DNA of 64,000 nucleotides from WHSW01 sp963767475 (lineage in GTDB: Bacteria > Actinomycetota > Thermoleophilia > Solirubrobacterales > 70-9), in assembly GCA_963767475.1 (NCBI GenBank), contig CAVYEI010000003.1, forward strand, positions 930,001-994,000, read 5' to 3'. Positions 42,957-51,157 of the stretch are shown in pieces (positions within the stretch are counted from its first letter, which is position 1; every line of letters starts with the position of its first letter). A program made the position numbers and the translations under genes. The notes under the pieces are model-generated. The model worked only from the letters and a program-made list of their open reading frames with translations, was not told where the DNA came from and did not search any database.

Positions 42957-42983
42957 CTGTCGGACTTTGTTTATCGATAGAGT
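42957..42983 (+). promoter_or_regulatory. Promoter region of the 43.0-60.2 kb operon with recurrent box
   Basis: TTTATCGATAGAGT (42970-42983) is a box copy with TAGAGT as likely -10. Just upstream CTGTCGGACTTT (42957-42968) is a weaker match (8 of 12) to the gntR-type site. No clear -35 is seen at 17 bases. GTG 43026 is preceded by GAGGGGG. Confidence 0.5.
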
Positions 42984-43025
42984 AGAAGCAATGGGTGGAC
43001 CGAGTAGCGAGCGAGGGGGTGTTCG

Positions 43026-45293
43026 GTGATTGCGGACGCGAACAGCGCCCGCCCGACTGAGCTGATCCTCGGCTACACGACCCCACTCATCGCCCGCCCG
43101 GGAGGGCGGGTCGAGGTCCGGGTCAGCTCGTCCGCCGGGCGCTACAACTCGTCGCTGGTTCGTCTCCTCTCTGCGGGCCCACGCGACAACGTCCGGCACG
43201 AGCTGATTCGAGACCTCGGGCCCCGGGCGTGTCAACGCCACGAACGGGCGATCCGTACCGCCGGCTCATCCGTCGTCGTCGGACCCTCGGAAATCTTCCG
43301 AGAGCTGAGCTCGTTCACGGTCTCGCTCTGGATCCTCCCGACACTGCCGACGGAAACGCCGCAGACCGTGCTCGGGACCCTCTCCCCCGACGGCTCCGCG
43401 GGCTGGTCGGTGGTCCTCGATCGCGAGCGCGGTGTCGGCCTCCGCATCGCGACCGGTGCGGGGGTGGTAGAGGCGTACTCCGAGCTCGCGCCGCCGAGCT
43501 CGTCCTGGTCGCACCTCCTGGTCAGCCTCGACGCCGGCGCGGCGTGCGTCCGGTTCTCGCAGGCCGGAGCGTCGGGCCGGTCGCATACGGTCGAGAGGGG
43601 TCTGGCCCTGGGCGGGCATCAGGGCGGCGAAACGATCTCGATCGGCGCTCCGCACGAGCGAGATCGTCCCGTCCGAGCCGAGGGCAACGGCTGCTTCAAC
43701 GGCAAGATCGGCTCCCCCACCGTCTACGCGGGGGCCCTCGGTCCCGAGCGCGCAGAGGAAGCGCGGGCCGGTGTGGCGCCCGATCCGGATGCGCCGATCG
43801 TCTGTCACCTCGACTTCGCCGACGCGATCGATGGCCCGCGCCTGCTCGACCGCTCGCCGTTCCGCCACGAGGCCTTTCTGCGCAACCAGCCGACCCCGGG
43901 CGTTACCGGACCGAACTGGCGCGGCCGCAGCTCCACCTACCTCGAGGCCCGGGACGAGTACTCGGCAATCCACTTCCACGACGACGACCTCGAGGACGCC
44001 GACTGGGAGGTCGGGATCGAGCTCGACCTTCCGCCGGACCTGCACCCGGGCATCTACGCCGCGCGGCTCGTCACCGCCGACTGCGAGGACCTGGTGCCGT
44101 TCTACGTCACATCCCCGGGCGTCGCCGGCGCCGACGCGGTGCTCCTCCTCCCCACCCTGACCTACCTCGCTTACGCCAACGAGCACGAGATTCTTTCGAA
44201 CCCCCCCAGCTACACGGCCTTCACCGGCAAGCGCTCGGACGAGGCCCCGCTCGGCTGGCGCGACTGGCTCGCGGTCGACGAGGGTCTGCTGAGCCTCTAC
44301 GACGTGCACCGCGACGGGTCATCGGTCAGCTACGCGTCGACGAAGCGGCCGCTGCTCAATATGCGCCCCGACTATGTCTGGCCGCTGCTGGAGGGCCCGC
44401 ACGGCCTGGCGCTGGACCTGCGCCTGATCGCTTGGCTCGACCGCGAAGGGTTCGGCTTCGACGTGCTCACCGACCACGATCTCGACGAGTTCGGCCGCGA
44501 GGCGCTCGACCCCTATCGGGTGGTGATCACCGGGGCCCATCCCGAGTATTGGACCGGCGACATGCTCGACGCCCTGGATGGGTATCTCGGGTCCGCGGGC
44601 CGGTTGATGTACCTCGGCGGCAACGGGCTGCACGGCGTCACCGGGATCGATCCCGAACGCCGACACCTTGCCGAGGTCAGGCGCCCGCTGTTCGGCAGCC
44701 GCCCATCGAGCTCCGCCCCCGGCGAGCTCTGGATGACCACGCGCCATGAGGAGGGCGGCACCTGGCGGGCCCGGGGGCGCCCGTCGCACGCGTTCGTCGG
44801 AGTCGGAACCTCGGCGATGGGCGCCGGTCCGGGCCGCTACTACGAGCGCACCCCGGTGAGCCATGAGCCGCATAACTCGTGGGTGTTCGACGGGATCGAC
44901 GGCGACCTCATCGGCGAGGGCGGCTTCCTCGGAGGCGCCGCCGCCTACGAGTTCGATCGCGCGGACCCGGCGCTCGGCACGCCCGAGCACGCGGAGGTGC
45001 TGGCCACCGCGAGCGGCTTTCGCGAGCTCTACTTCCCGATGCTCGAGGACTTCGTCGGCTCCTGCCCGGAGGTCGGCGACCCCGGGTCGCCGTTGGTCCG
45101 TGCCGACATGGTGATGATGATCGGAGACGACGGCGGCGGGGCATTCTCGGCGGGCTCGGCGGCGTGGTGCGGAGGGCTCGGCGAGGCCGGGGATCACACC
45201 TCCGTGGCCACGGTGACGGGGAACGTCCTGCGTCGGTTCCTCGAGACCCCGCGCGGCGAGGACCCGTTGCGGCGAGGGGCCGCGCGAGCATGA
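43026..45293 (+). CDS. N,N-dimethylformamidase large-subunit-like protein
   Basis: 755 residues, close to the length of the DmfA large subunit (about 760). An N-terminal domain leads into a LamG-like sandwich (SSFTVSLWILPTLPTETPQT, LLVSLDAGAACVRFSQAGAS). The large C-terminal DMFA2_C-type domain follows: ADAVLLLPTLTYLAYANEHE, ALDPYRVVITGAHPEYWTGD, GRLMYLGGNGLHGVTG, PVSHEPHNSWVFDGIDGDLI. Conserved Tyr, His and Glu in these segments match the region that holds the iron site in the known enzyme. No DMFase small subunit is adjacent. Expected activity is amide C-N hydrolysis; the true substrate is unknown. First gene of a 15-gene run. Confidence 0.8.
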   Translation: MIADANSARPTELILGYTTPLIARPGGRVEVRVSSSAGRYNSSLVRLLSAGPRDNVRHELIRDLGPRACQRHERAIRTAGSSVVVGPSEIFRELSSFTVSLWILPTLPTETPQTVLGTLSPDGSAGWSVVLDRERGVGLRIATGAGVVEAYSELAPPSSSWSHLLVSLDAGAACVRFSQAGASGRSHTVERGLALGGHQGGETISIGAPHERDRPVRAEGNGCFNGKIGSPTVYAGALGPERAEEARAGVAPDPDAPIVCHLDFADAIDGPRLLDRSPFRHEAFLRNQPTPGVTGPNWRGRSSTYLEARDEYSAIHFHDDDLEDADWEVGIELDLPPDLHPGIYAARLVTADCEDLVPFYVTSPGVAGADAVLLLPTLTYLAYANEHEILSNPPSYTAFTGKRSDEAPLGWRDWLAVDEGLLSLYDVHRDGSSVSYASTKRPLLNMRPDYVWPLLEGPHGLALDLRLIAWLDREGFGFDVLTDHDLDEFGREALDPYRVVITGAHPEYWTGDMLDALDGYLGSAGRLMYLGGNGLHGVTGIDPERRHLAEVRRPLFGSRPSSSAPGELWMTTRHEEGGTWRARGRPSHAFVGVGTSAMGAGPGRYYERTPVSHEPHNSWVFDGIDGDLIGEGGFLGGAAAYEFDRADPALGTPEHAEVLATASGFRELYFPMLEDFVGSCPEVGDPGSPLVRADMVMMIGDDGGGAFSAGSAAWCGGLGEAGDHTSVATVTGNVLRRFLETPRGEDPLRRGAARA

Positions 45294-47320
45294 CCCTGCG
45301 CCTCGGGGTCGACACCGGCGGGACCTTCTCGGACTTCGTCCTGCTCGACGAGGAAGTGGGCACGATCCGCTACGCGAAGGTCCCCTCGACCCCCGACGAC
45401 CCCGCGATCGCGATTCGCGCGGGCCTCGAGCAGCTAGGGGTCACCGGGGATGCATCGCAGGTCACCGTCGGAACGACCATCGCGACCAACGCCGTGATCG
45501 AGCGCCGCGGACCGAAGGTGATCTACATCGGCAACCGTGGCTTCACCGACGTGCCGTTCATCGGCAGGCTCGACAAGGAGCGCCTCTACGACCTCCACTG
45601 GGTGAAGCCCTCGCCGCTGGTCCGGCGCCGCGACTGCGTCGGGGTCCGCGGGCGCGTCGACCACCACGGCGACGAGGCGGAGGAGCTGCCCGAGGCGGAC
45701 CTCGAGCTGCTTGGCGAGGAGCTCGCCCGCCTCGGCGAGGACGAAGCCGAAACCGTCGTCGCGGTCTGCCTGCTGTTCTCCTATCTGCGGCCCGAGCATG
45801 AGCGACGGGTTCGCGAGGTGGTCGCGAGCTCGCTTCCGGACGCCGCGATCTCGCTCTCACACGAGGTCTCGCCGGTGTGGCGTGAGTACGAAAGGGCGAG
45901 CACGACAATCGCCGACGCGTTCGTGAAGCCGATCGTGGGCGAGTACGTCGATCGCGTCGGCGACGAGCTCGAACGCGGGCTCGGAGCCGGGCAGTGGAAC
46001 CTGCTGGCCTCGAACGGGGGCTACGTCCGCGCCGACGCGGCGCACGCGAAGCCGGCTCAGCTCCTGCTCTCGGGGTTGGCCGGCGGGGTCACGGGAGCAC
46101 GCCATTTCGCCAAGGCCGCGGGAGTGCGCTCCGCGTTCACGCTCGACATGGGCGGAACCAGCTGCGATATCGGGCTGATCGCCGACGGAGTCGAGCAGTA
46201 CGCGCCGGAGTTCGACGTCGCCTGGGGGATCCCGGCGACCATTCCGTGCGTCTCGGTGAAGACGATCGGCGCGGGTGGCGGATCGATCGCCTGGATCGAC
46301 CCCGGAGCCCTGCTCCGGGTCGGGCCGCAGAGCGCCGGCGCCGAGCCGGGTCCCGTCGCCTACGGGCGTGGTGGCGCCGAGCCAACGCTCACGGACGCCA
46401 ATCTCGTCCTCGGACGCCTCAGCGGCGACTATTTCCTCGGCGGGCGCATGGACCTCGATCCGGAGGCGGCGCTCAACGCCTACGCGAGGCTCGGCGACCG
46501 GCTGGAGCTCGACGCGCGAGAGACGGCCCGGGCCGCGCTGATGATCGCCGACGAGGAGATGGCGAACGCGATCCGCCTGGTCGGGGTCGAGGCAGGCCTC
46601 GACCCGCGTGACTTCGCACTCGTCGCCTTCGGCGGCGCAGGCCCGCTCCACGCCCGCTCAGTTGCCTCGCGGCTCGGGATCGGGACGCTGCTGATCCCCC
46701 CGGCCCCCGGCCTCTGCTCTGCGTTCGGGGCCCTGATCGCTCCCCCGCGAGTCGATCGGGTCCAGACCTACTACGCGAGCTCGGAGTCGCTTGACGAGAG
46801 CGCCCTGTTCGAGGCGGTCGACCGCGTCTCGGCCGAGGCCGTCGAGGCGCTGCGGGCGAGCGTTGAGGCGCCGCAGCCGATCGTCGAGCGGTTCGCCTCG
46901 CTGCGTTACCTCGGTCAGAACTTCGAGCTCGAGGTGGCCATCGGCGACTCCGATCAATGGCCGCACCTGCGCCGCCAATTCGGCCTCGAGCACGAGCGCC
47001 AGTACGGCTTTGACCTGCCGGGCGAGCCGGTCGAGGTGATCAATCTGAGGGCGACGGCTCGCCGCGACGAGGTCGAGCTCGCGACCCGCCCCACGGTCGA
47101 GGAGGCGGACGAGCCGGCCGGAAGTCGCAGCGTCTGGATCGACACCGACTCACCTGCCGAATGCCCGGTGGTGCGGCGCTCGACCCTGTCGGCCGGGTCG
47201 GAGCTCGTCGGACCGGCGGTGATCGAGGAGTCGGACTCGACCACGATCGTCCATCCGGGTGACCGAGTCATCGTCGACGCGAGTGGCGCGTTGTTGATCA
47301 GCCTGGGAGTGGGCGGATGA
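45290..47320 (+). CDS. Hydantoinase/oxoprolinase family subunit A
   Basis: 676 residues. ASKHA-type ATPase motifs: LGVDTGGTFSDFVLLDEEVG (phosphate 1), TLDMGGTSCDIGLIADG (phosphate 2) and VAFGGAGPLHARSVASRLGI. PQSAGAEPGPVAYGRGGAEP is diagnostic of HyuA/acetone-carboxylase-beta-type proteins. Drives ATP-dependent opening of N-methylhydantoin or 5-oxoproline-like rings, or carboxylation of ketones. ATG 45290 overlaps the DMFase-like stop (ATGA). Works as a complex with the next gene. Confidence 0.92.
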   Translation: MTLRLGVDTGGTFSDFVLLDEEVGTIRYAKVPSTPDDPAIAIRAGLEQLGVTGDASQVTVGTTIATNAVIERRGPKVIYIGNRGFTDVPFIGRLDKERLYDLHWVKPSPLVRRRDCVGVRGRVDHHGDEAEELPEADLELLGEELARLGEDEAETVVAVCLLFSYLRPEHERRVREVVASSLPDAAISLSHEVSPVWREYERASTTIADAFVKPIVGEYVDRVGDELERGLGAGQWNLLASNGGYVRADAAHAKPAQLLLSGLAGGVTGARHFAKAAGVRSAFTLDMGGTSCDIGLIADGVEQYAPEFDVAWGIPATIPCVSVKTIGAGGGSIAWIDPGALLRVGPQSAGAEPGPVAYGRGGAEPTLTDANLVLGRLSGDYFLGGRMDLDPEAALNAYARLGDRLELDARETARAALMIADEEMANAIRLVGVEAGLDPRDFALVAFGGAGPLHARSVASRLGIGTLLIPPAPGLCSAFGALIAPPRVDRVQTYYASSESLDESALFEAVDRVSAEAVEALRASVEAPQPIVERFASLRYLGQNFELEVAIGDSDQWPHLRRQFGLEHERQYGFDLPGEPVEVINLRATARRDEVELATRPTVEEADEPAGSRSVWIDTDSPAECPVVRRSTLSAGSELVGPAVIEESDSTTIVHPGDRVIVDASGALLISLGVGG

Positions 47321-49047
47321 GCGAGCGGCTCGAACTCGACAGCGTCGGGCTCCACGTGCTCCACAACGCGCTCACGAACATCGCCGCCGAGATGGCCCTG
47401 GTGATGATGAAGACCTCCTACTCGACGATCTTCAACGAGGGCCTGGACTTCTCGACCGTGCTGCTCGACGCCCGCGGCAACCTGATCGCCGAGAAGAACT
47501 TCACCCCCTCGATGATGGGAGCGATCCCGAACACGGTCGGCTGGACGCTGGAGGAGTTCGGGGAGGCGTTCTTCGAGCCCGGCGACGTGGTCGTGCACAA
47601 CGACCCCTACCGCGGACAGTGCCACCTGCCGGAGCACATGATGATGAAGCCGATCTTCCTCGAGGGCGAATTGATCGCCTTCGCCGGCGCGATCGGGCAC
47701 GTCGCCGAGGTCGGCGGCAAGGCGCCGGGGAGCTTCGCCGCCGACGCGACCGACGTCTACCAGGAGGGCCTGCGTCTGCCGCCGGTGAAGCTGCTCGAAC
47801 GCGGTGAGTACAACCAGCAGCTGTGGCGAGTCGTACTTGCGAACCACCGGACGCCGACCAATACGTGGGGCGACTTCCACGCAATGATCGGAGCCCTCAA
47901 CGTCGGCGAGCGAAGGCTCCTGGCCCTGGTCGATCGCTACGACGCCGAGACGGTGATCGCGGGCGCCGGGCGGCTGATCGAGTACTCGGAGCGGCGCCTG
48001 CGTGCCGAGGTCGCCGACCTCCCGGACGGGTCCTACGCCGCCGAGATGGAGGTGGAGGATGACGGCGTCAGTCGTGATCCGTTCTCGGTCCGCGTTCGGG
48101 TGGTGATCCGCGGCGACGAGGTGATCGCGGACTTCACCGGCTCGAGCCCGCAGGTTCGCGGGCCGATGAACTGCACCTTCGTGGTTGCGCTCTCGGCGAT
48201 CTACAACGCCGTCTTCTGTGTCACCGACCCCGACGGCCTGATTCCGCGCAACTCCGGGTGCTACCGGCCGATCCGGATCATCGCCCCACCGGGGAGCGTG
48301 GTCAACGTCGTCCATCCGGGTCCGTCGGTGGGCGGCAACACCGATCTGCAACCGAAGCTGATCGACCTGCTGCTCGCCGCGCTGTCGCAGGCGGTGCCGG
48401 ATCGGGTTGCGGCATCGAGCGGGGGGTCGAGCTCGAACCTCCTCTTCGGGGGCATCCACCCCGAAACCGGGCGCTACTACTCGAACTACCACTTCGACGG
48501 CATGGGCGCCGGCGGGACCACGCTCAAGGACGGAAACGACGCCGAGATAACCCGCCACTCCAACTGCCGCAACACCCCGGTCGAGGTGTTCGAGCACCGC
48601 TATCCATTGCTGACGATCGGCTACGCGATGGCGACCGACTCCGGCGGGGCCGGCCGCCACCGCGGCGGCCTGGCGACCGGGCGCACCCTGCGGGTCACAG
48701 CCCCCGAGATCACCTTCAGCGCGCTCTTCGATCGCTCGCGCATCGCTCCGACCGGTCTCTTCGGTGGGCTTCCGGGAAAGGGCTCCGAGTTGCTGGTCAA
48801 GCGCGTCGGCGACGACGCGTTCCGGCCCTTCGACGAGGTCTTCGGGGTTGCCTCGCCGACCAAGTTCACCAACGTCGTTCTCCACGAGGGCGACGAGCTG
48901 CGGTACAGGACCCCGGGAGGGGGCGGCTTCGGGCCCCCGGAGGAGCGCGACCGCGACTCGGTGCGCGCCGACGTGCTCGACGGCTACACGAGCGCCGAGG
49001 AGGCGGAGCGGATCTACGGGGTGGCACCCGACGAGGTGCACCGATGA
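47317..49047 (+). CDS. Hydantoinase/oxoprolinase family subunit B
   Basis: 576 residues. Diagnostic segments: LHNALTNIAAEMALVMMKTS, YSTIFNEGLDFSTVLLDARG, DVVVHNDPYRGQCHLPEHMM, DFTGSSPQVRGPMNCTFVV, HPGPSVGGNTDLQPKLIDLL and the Gly-rich tail YRTPGGGGFGPPEERD. Pairs with the A subunit as in N-methylhydantoinase, 5-oxoprolinase and acetone/acetophenone carboxylases. Overlaps its neighbours by 4 bases on both sides. Confidence 0.92.
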   Translation: MSERLELDSVGLHVLHNALTNIAAEMALVMMKTSYSTIFNEGLDFSTVLLDARGNLIAEKNFTPSMMGAIPNTVGWTLEEFGEAFFEPGDVVVHNDPYRGQCHLPEHMMMKPIFLEGELIAFAGAIGHVAEVGGKAPGSFAADATDVYQEGLRLPPVKLLERGEYNQQLWRVVLANHRTPTNTWGDFHAMIGALNVGERRLLALVDRYDAETVIAGAGRLIEYSERRLRAEVADLPDGSYAAEMEVEDDGVSRDPFSVRVRVVIRGDEVIADFTGSSPQVRGPMNCTFVVALSAIYNAVFCVTDPDGLIPRNSGCYRPIRIIAPPGSVVNVVHPGPSVGGNTDLQPKLIDLLLAALSQAVPDRVAASSGGSSSNLLFGGIHPETGRYYSNYHFDGMGAGGTTLKDGNDAEITRHSNCRNTPVEVFEHRYPLLTIGYAMATDSGGAGRHRGGLATGRTLRVTAPEITFSALFDRSRIAPTGLFGGLPGKGSELLVKRVGDDAFRPFDEVFGVASPTKFTNVVLHEGDELRYRTPGGGGFGPPEERDRDSVRADVLDGYTSAEEAERIYGVAPDEVHR

Positions 49048-49250
49048 GCGGGCGCTGGGTCGAGTTCGAGCGCACCTGGCACGACACGGCGATCGTCAAC
49101 TGCGTCGTCTGCGGACGCCTGATCCCGCGCCGGGCCTGGGTCTTCGACGGCGGGCACGGCGAGATTCAGGCCTGCTCGGAATCGTGCGAGGAGCTGTACG
49201 TGTCCTACGTCAAACCAACCTATGAATCAGCTGAGGGAGAAACCAGATGA
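49044..49250 (+). CDS. Small zinc-ribbon protein, probable third hydantoinase/carboxylase subunit
   Basis: 68 residues with two Cys pairs: CVVCGRLI near residue 20 and ACSESCEELY near 48, joined by PRRAWVFDGGHGEIQ. The CxxC...CxxxC spacing suggests one structural zinc. In acetone and acetophenone carboxylases a small zinc-binding gamma-type subunit accompanies HyuA/HyuB homologues. Its position directly after subunit B, with 4-base overlaps on both sides, makes a structural role in that complex likely. Much shorter than AcxC. Confidence 0.7.
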   Translation: MSGRWVEFERTWHDTAIVNCVVCGRLIPRRAWVFDGGHGEIQACSESCEELYVSYVKPTYESAEGETR

Positions 49251-50380
49251 TCGTCACGGAAGTCGAGGCTGTGCTCTTGCGCCAGCCCGGGGCGCTCGAC
49301 ACAACCATTGCCGACGGCAGCCAGGACGCGCTGATCGTGCGCGTGCACACCGACGAAGGCATCACGGGCGTCGGCGAGGTCGACTCGCTCCCCTACATCG
49401 CCAAGGCTGTGATCGACGCCCCTCCGTCGCACGCGATCGCCAGCGGACTCGGTGCGCTGCTCGTCGGCGAGGACCCGCTCGACATCGACGCGGCGTGGAA
49501 GCGCCTGTACAGCGGTTCGATCTATTACGGGCGCCGGGGAGTGGCCGTGCACGCGATCAGCGGAATCGAGATCGCGCTTTGGGACATCGCCGGGCAGGCG
49601 GCGGGGAAGCCGATCCACGAGCTGCTGGGCGGCGGGCGCCGCGATCGGGTCAAGGCGTACGCGAGCACGCTGATGCCGGAGACTCCTGAGGAGGCGGCGA
49701 GCGTGGTCGAGGAACAGCTGGGGGCCGGCTTCGGTGCGATCAAGCTGGGCTGGGGGCCGTTCGGCCGCAGCGCCGACCTCGACGTCGGACTGGTCGAGGC
49801 GGCGCGCAACGCCGGCGGCGACGACTTCGACCTGATGCTCGACATCGGCCTCGGCTGGACCGATGCCGACGAGGCGATCGCGCGCGTCAAACGGATGGAG
49901 GAGCACCGGCCGTACTGGATCGAGGAGCCGTTCGCACCCGACGAGTACGGGATGTACTCGCGCCTCGCGGAGGCGGTCGAGACTCCGATCGCCGCCGGTG
50001 AGGAGGAGGCAACCGTGCTCGACTTCGAGCGCCTGATCGACCTCGGCGGCGTCTCCGTCGTCCAGCCCGACGTGACCAGGGCCGGAGGCATGCGCGAATG
50101 CCTGCGGATCGCCGAGCTCGCCCGCTTGCGGGGCAAGCGGTGCGTGCTCCATTCGTGGAGCACCGGGGTGATCAAGGCAGCCAGCCTGCACGTGCTCGCC
50201 GCGATGGAGGAGGTCGAGTACTTCGAGGACTGCGTTCAGACCACCGAGCTCAACCAGCGTTTGGTGACCGAGCAGTTCCCACTCGAGGATGGCTTCGTAC
50301 GCGTGCCCACCGGCCCGGGCCTGGGAATCGAACTCGACGAGGATGTGTTGGAGGAATGCCGCGTGAAGGAGGAATCATGA
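49247..50380 (+). CDS. Mandelate racemase/muconate lactonizing enzyme family protein (enolase superfamily)
   Basis: 377 residues. Capping domain to about 125, then the barrel with K166 (GAIKLGWGPF), metal ligands D199 (LMLDIGLGW), E226 or E227 (YWIEEPFAP) and E252 region (AAGEEEATV). A mandelate-racemase-type D275/H302 dyad is present (VVQPDVTRAGG, VLHSWSTGV). Members abstract the alpha proton of a carboxylate; here sugar-acid dehydration to a 2-keto-3-deoxy acid fits the kinase and aldolase downstream. Only one Lys stands where racemases have KxK. ATG overlaps the previous stop. Confidence 0.88.
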   Translation: MIVTEVEAVLLRQPGALDTTIADGSQDALIVRVHTDEGITGVGEVDSLPYIAKAVIDAPPSHAIASGLGALLVGEDPLDIDAAWKRLYSGSIYYGRRGVAVHAISGIEIALWDIAGQAAGKPIHELLGGGRRDRVKAYASTLMPETPEEAASVVEEQLGAGFGAIKLGWGPFGRSADLDVGLVEAARNAGGDDFDLMLDIGLGWTDADEAIARVKRMEEHRPYWIEEPFAPDEYGMYSRLAEAVETPIAAGEEEATVLDFERLIDLGGVSVVQPDVTRAGGMRECLRIAELARLRGKRCVLHSWSTGVIKAASLHVLAAMEEVEYFEDCVQTTELNQRLVTEQFPLEDGFVRVPTGPGLGIELDEDVLEECRVKEES

Positions 50381-51156
50381 ACGGGGCGGGACGACTGGAC
50401 GGCAGGGCCGGTGTGGTGACCGGGGCGGCCGCCGGGCTCGGGCGGGCGGTGCTGCTCGAGGCCTGCGCCGAAGGGGCGAGCGTGGTCGCGTTCGACCGCG
50501 ACTCCGAGGCCGGTGAGGCCACGGTGGAGGAGGCGCGCGCGGCGGGGGGAACCGCCATCTTCCAGGCCGGCGACGTGACGCGCGAGGCCGACGTGGCGGC
50601 GGCGATCCAGCGCAGCGTCGACGAGTTCGGCGCCTGCGACATCCTCGACAACAACGCCGGCATCGCGGTCGAGGTCCCCATGCACGAGACGACGGAAGAG
50701 CAGATGGACAAGGTGCTCGCCGTGAACCTCAAGGGCGCTTTCTTCGCCTGCAAGTACGCCGTTCAGGCGATGCAGGCGGGCGGCGGTGGGTCGATCGTCA
50801 ACACCGGCTCGATCGTCAGTCTGGTGGGCGATCCGCTCCTGCCGGTCTATGGGACGACCAAGGCCGGTCTGCTCGGACTGACCAGGTCGATCGCGGTCGA
50901 CTACGCCGAGGCGGGAATCCGTTGCAACGCGGTCTGTCCAGGCGACATGCTCACGCCGATGCTGCAGCGGACATTCGAGAGCGCCCCGGACCCGGCCGCG
51001 AAGCGCGCCGAGATGGAGAGCTTCTATCCGCTGAAGCGGATCGCCGATCCCCGCGAGGCGGCAACCGCCGTCATCTTCCTTCTCTCCGACCACGCCTCGT
51101 TCATCACCGGTGCGTCACTGGCTGTCGACGGGGGGCTGACCGCGAAGTGCTACTGA
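50377..51156 (+). CDS. SDR-family dehydrogenase/reductase
   Basis: 259 residues, ATG 50377 with AAGGAGG upstream. VVTGAAAGLG (13-22), ILDNNAGI, Ser about 145, Tyr about 158 and Lys about 162 in VYGTTKAGLLGL, tail GASLAVDGGLTAKCY. AFDRDS after the second strand points to NAD(H). Related to the SDR at 15236. In this operon it probably oxidises an aldose or hydroxy acid before or beside the enolase-family dehydratase. Confidence 0.88.
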   Translation: MNGAGRLDGRAGVVTGAAAGLGRAVLLEACAEGASVVAFDRDSEAGEATVEEARAAGGTAIFQAGDVTREADVAAAIQRSVDEFGACDILDNNAGIAVEVPMHETTEEQMDKVLAVNLKGAFFACKYAVQAMQAGGGGSIVNTGSIVSLVGDPLLPVYGTTKAGLLGLTRSIAVDYAEAGIRCNAVCPGDMLTPMLQRTFESAPDPAAKRAEMESFYPLKRIADPREAATAVIFLLSDHASFITGASLAVDGGLTAKCY

Positions 51157-51157
51157 G

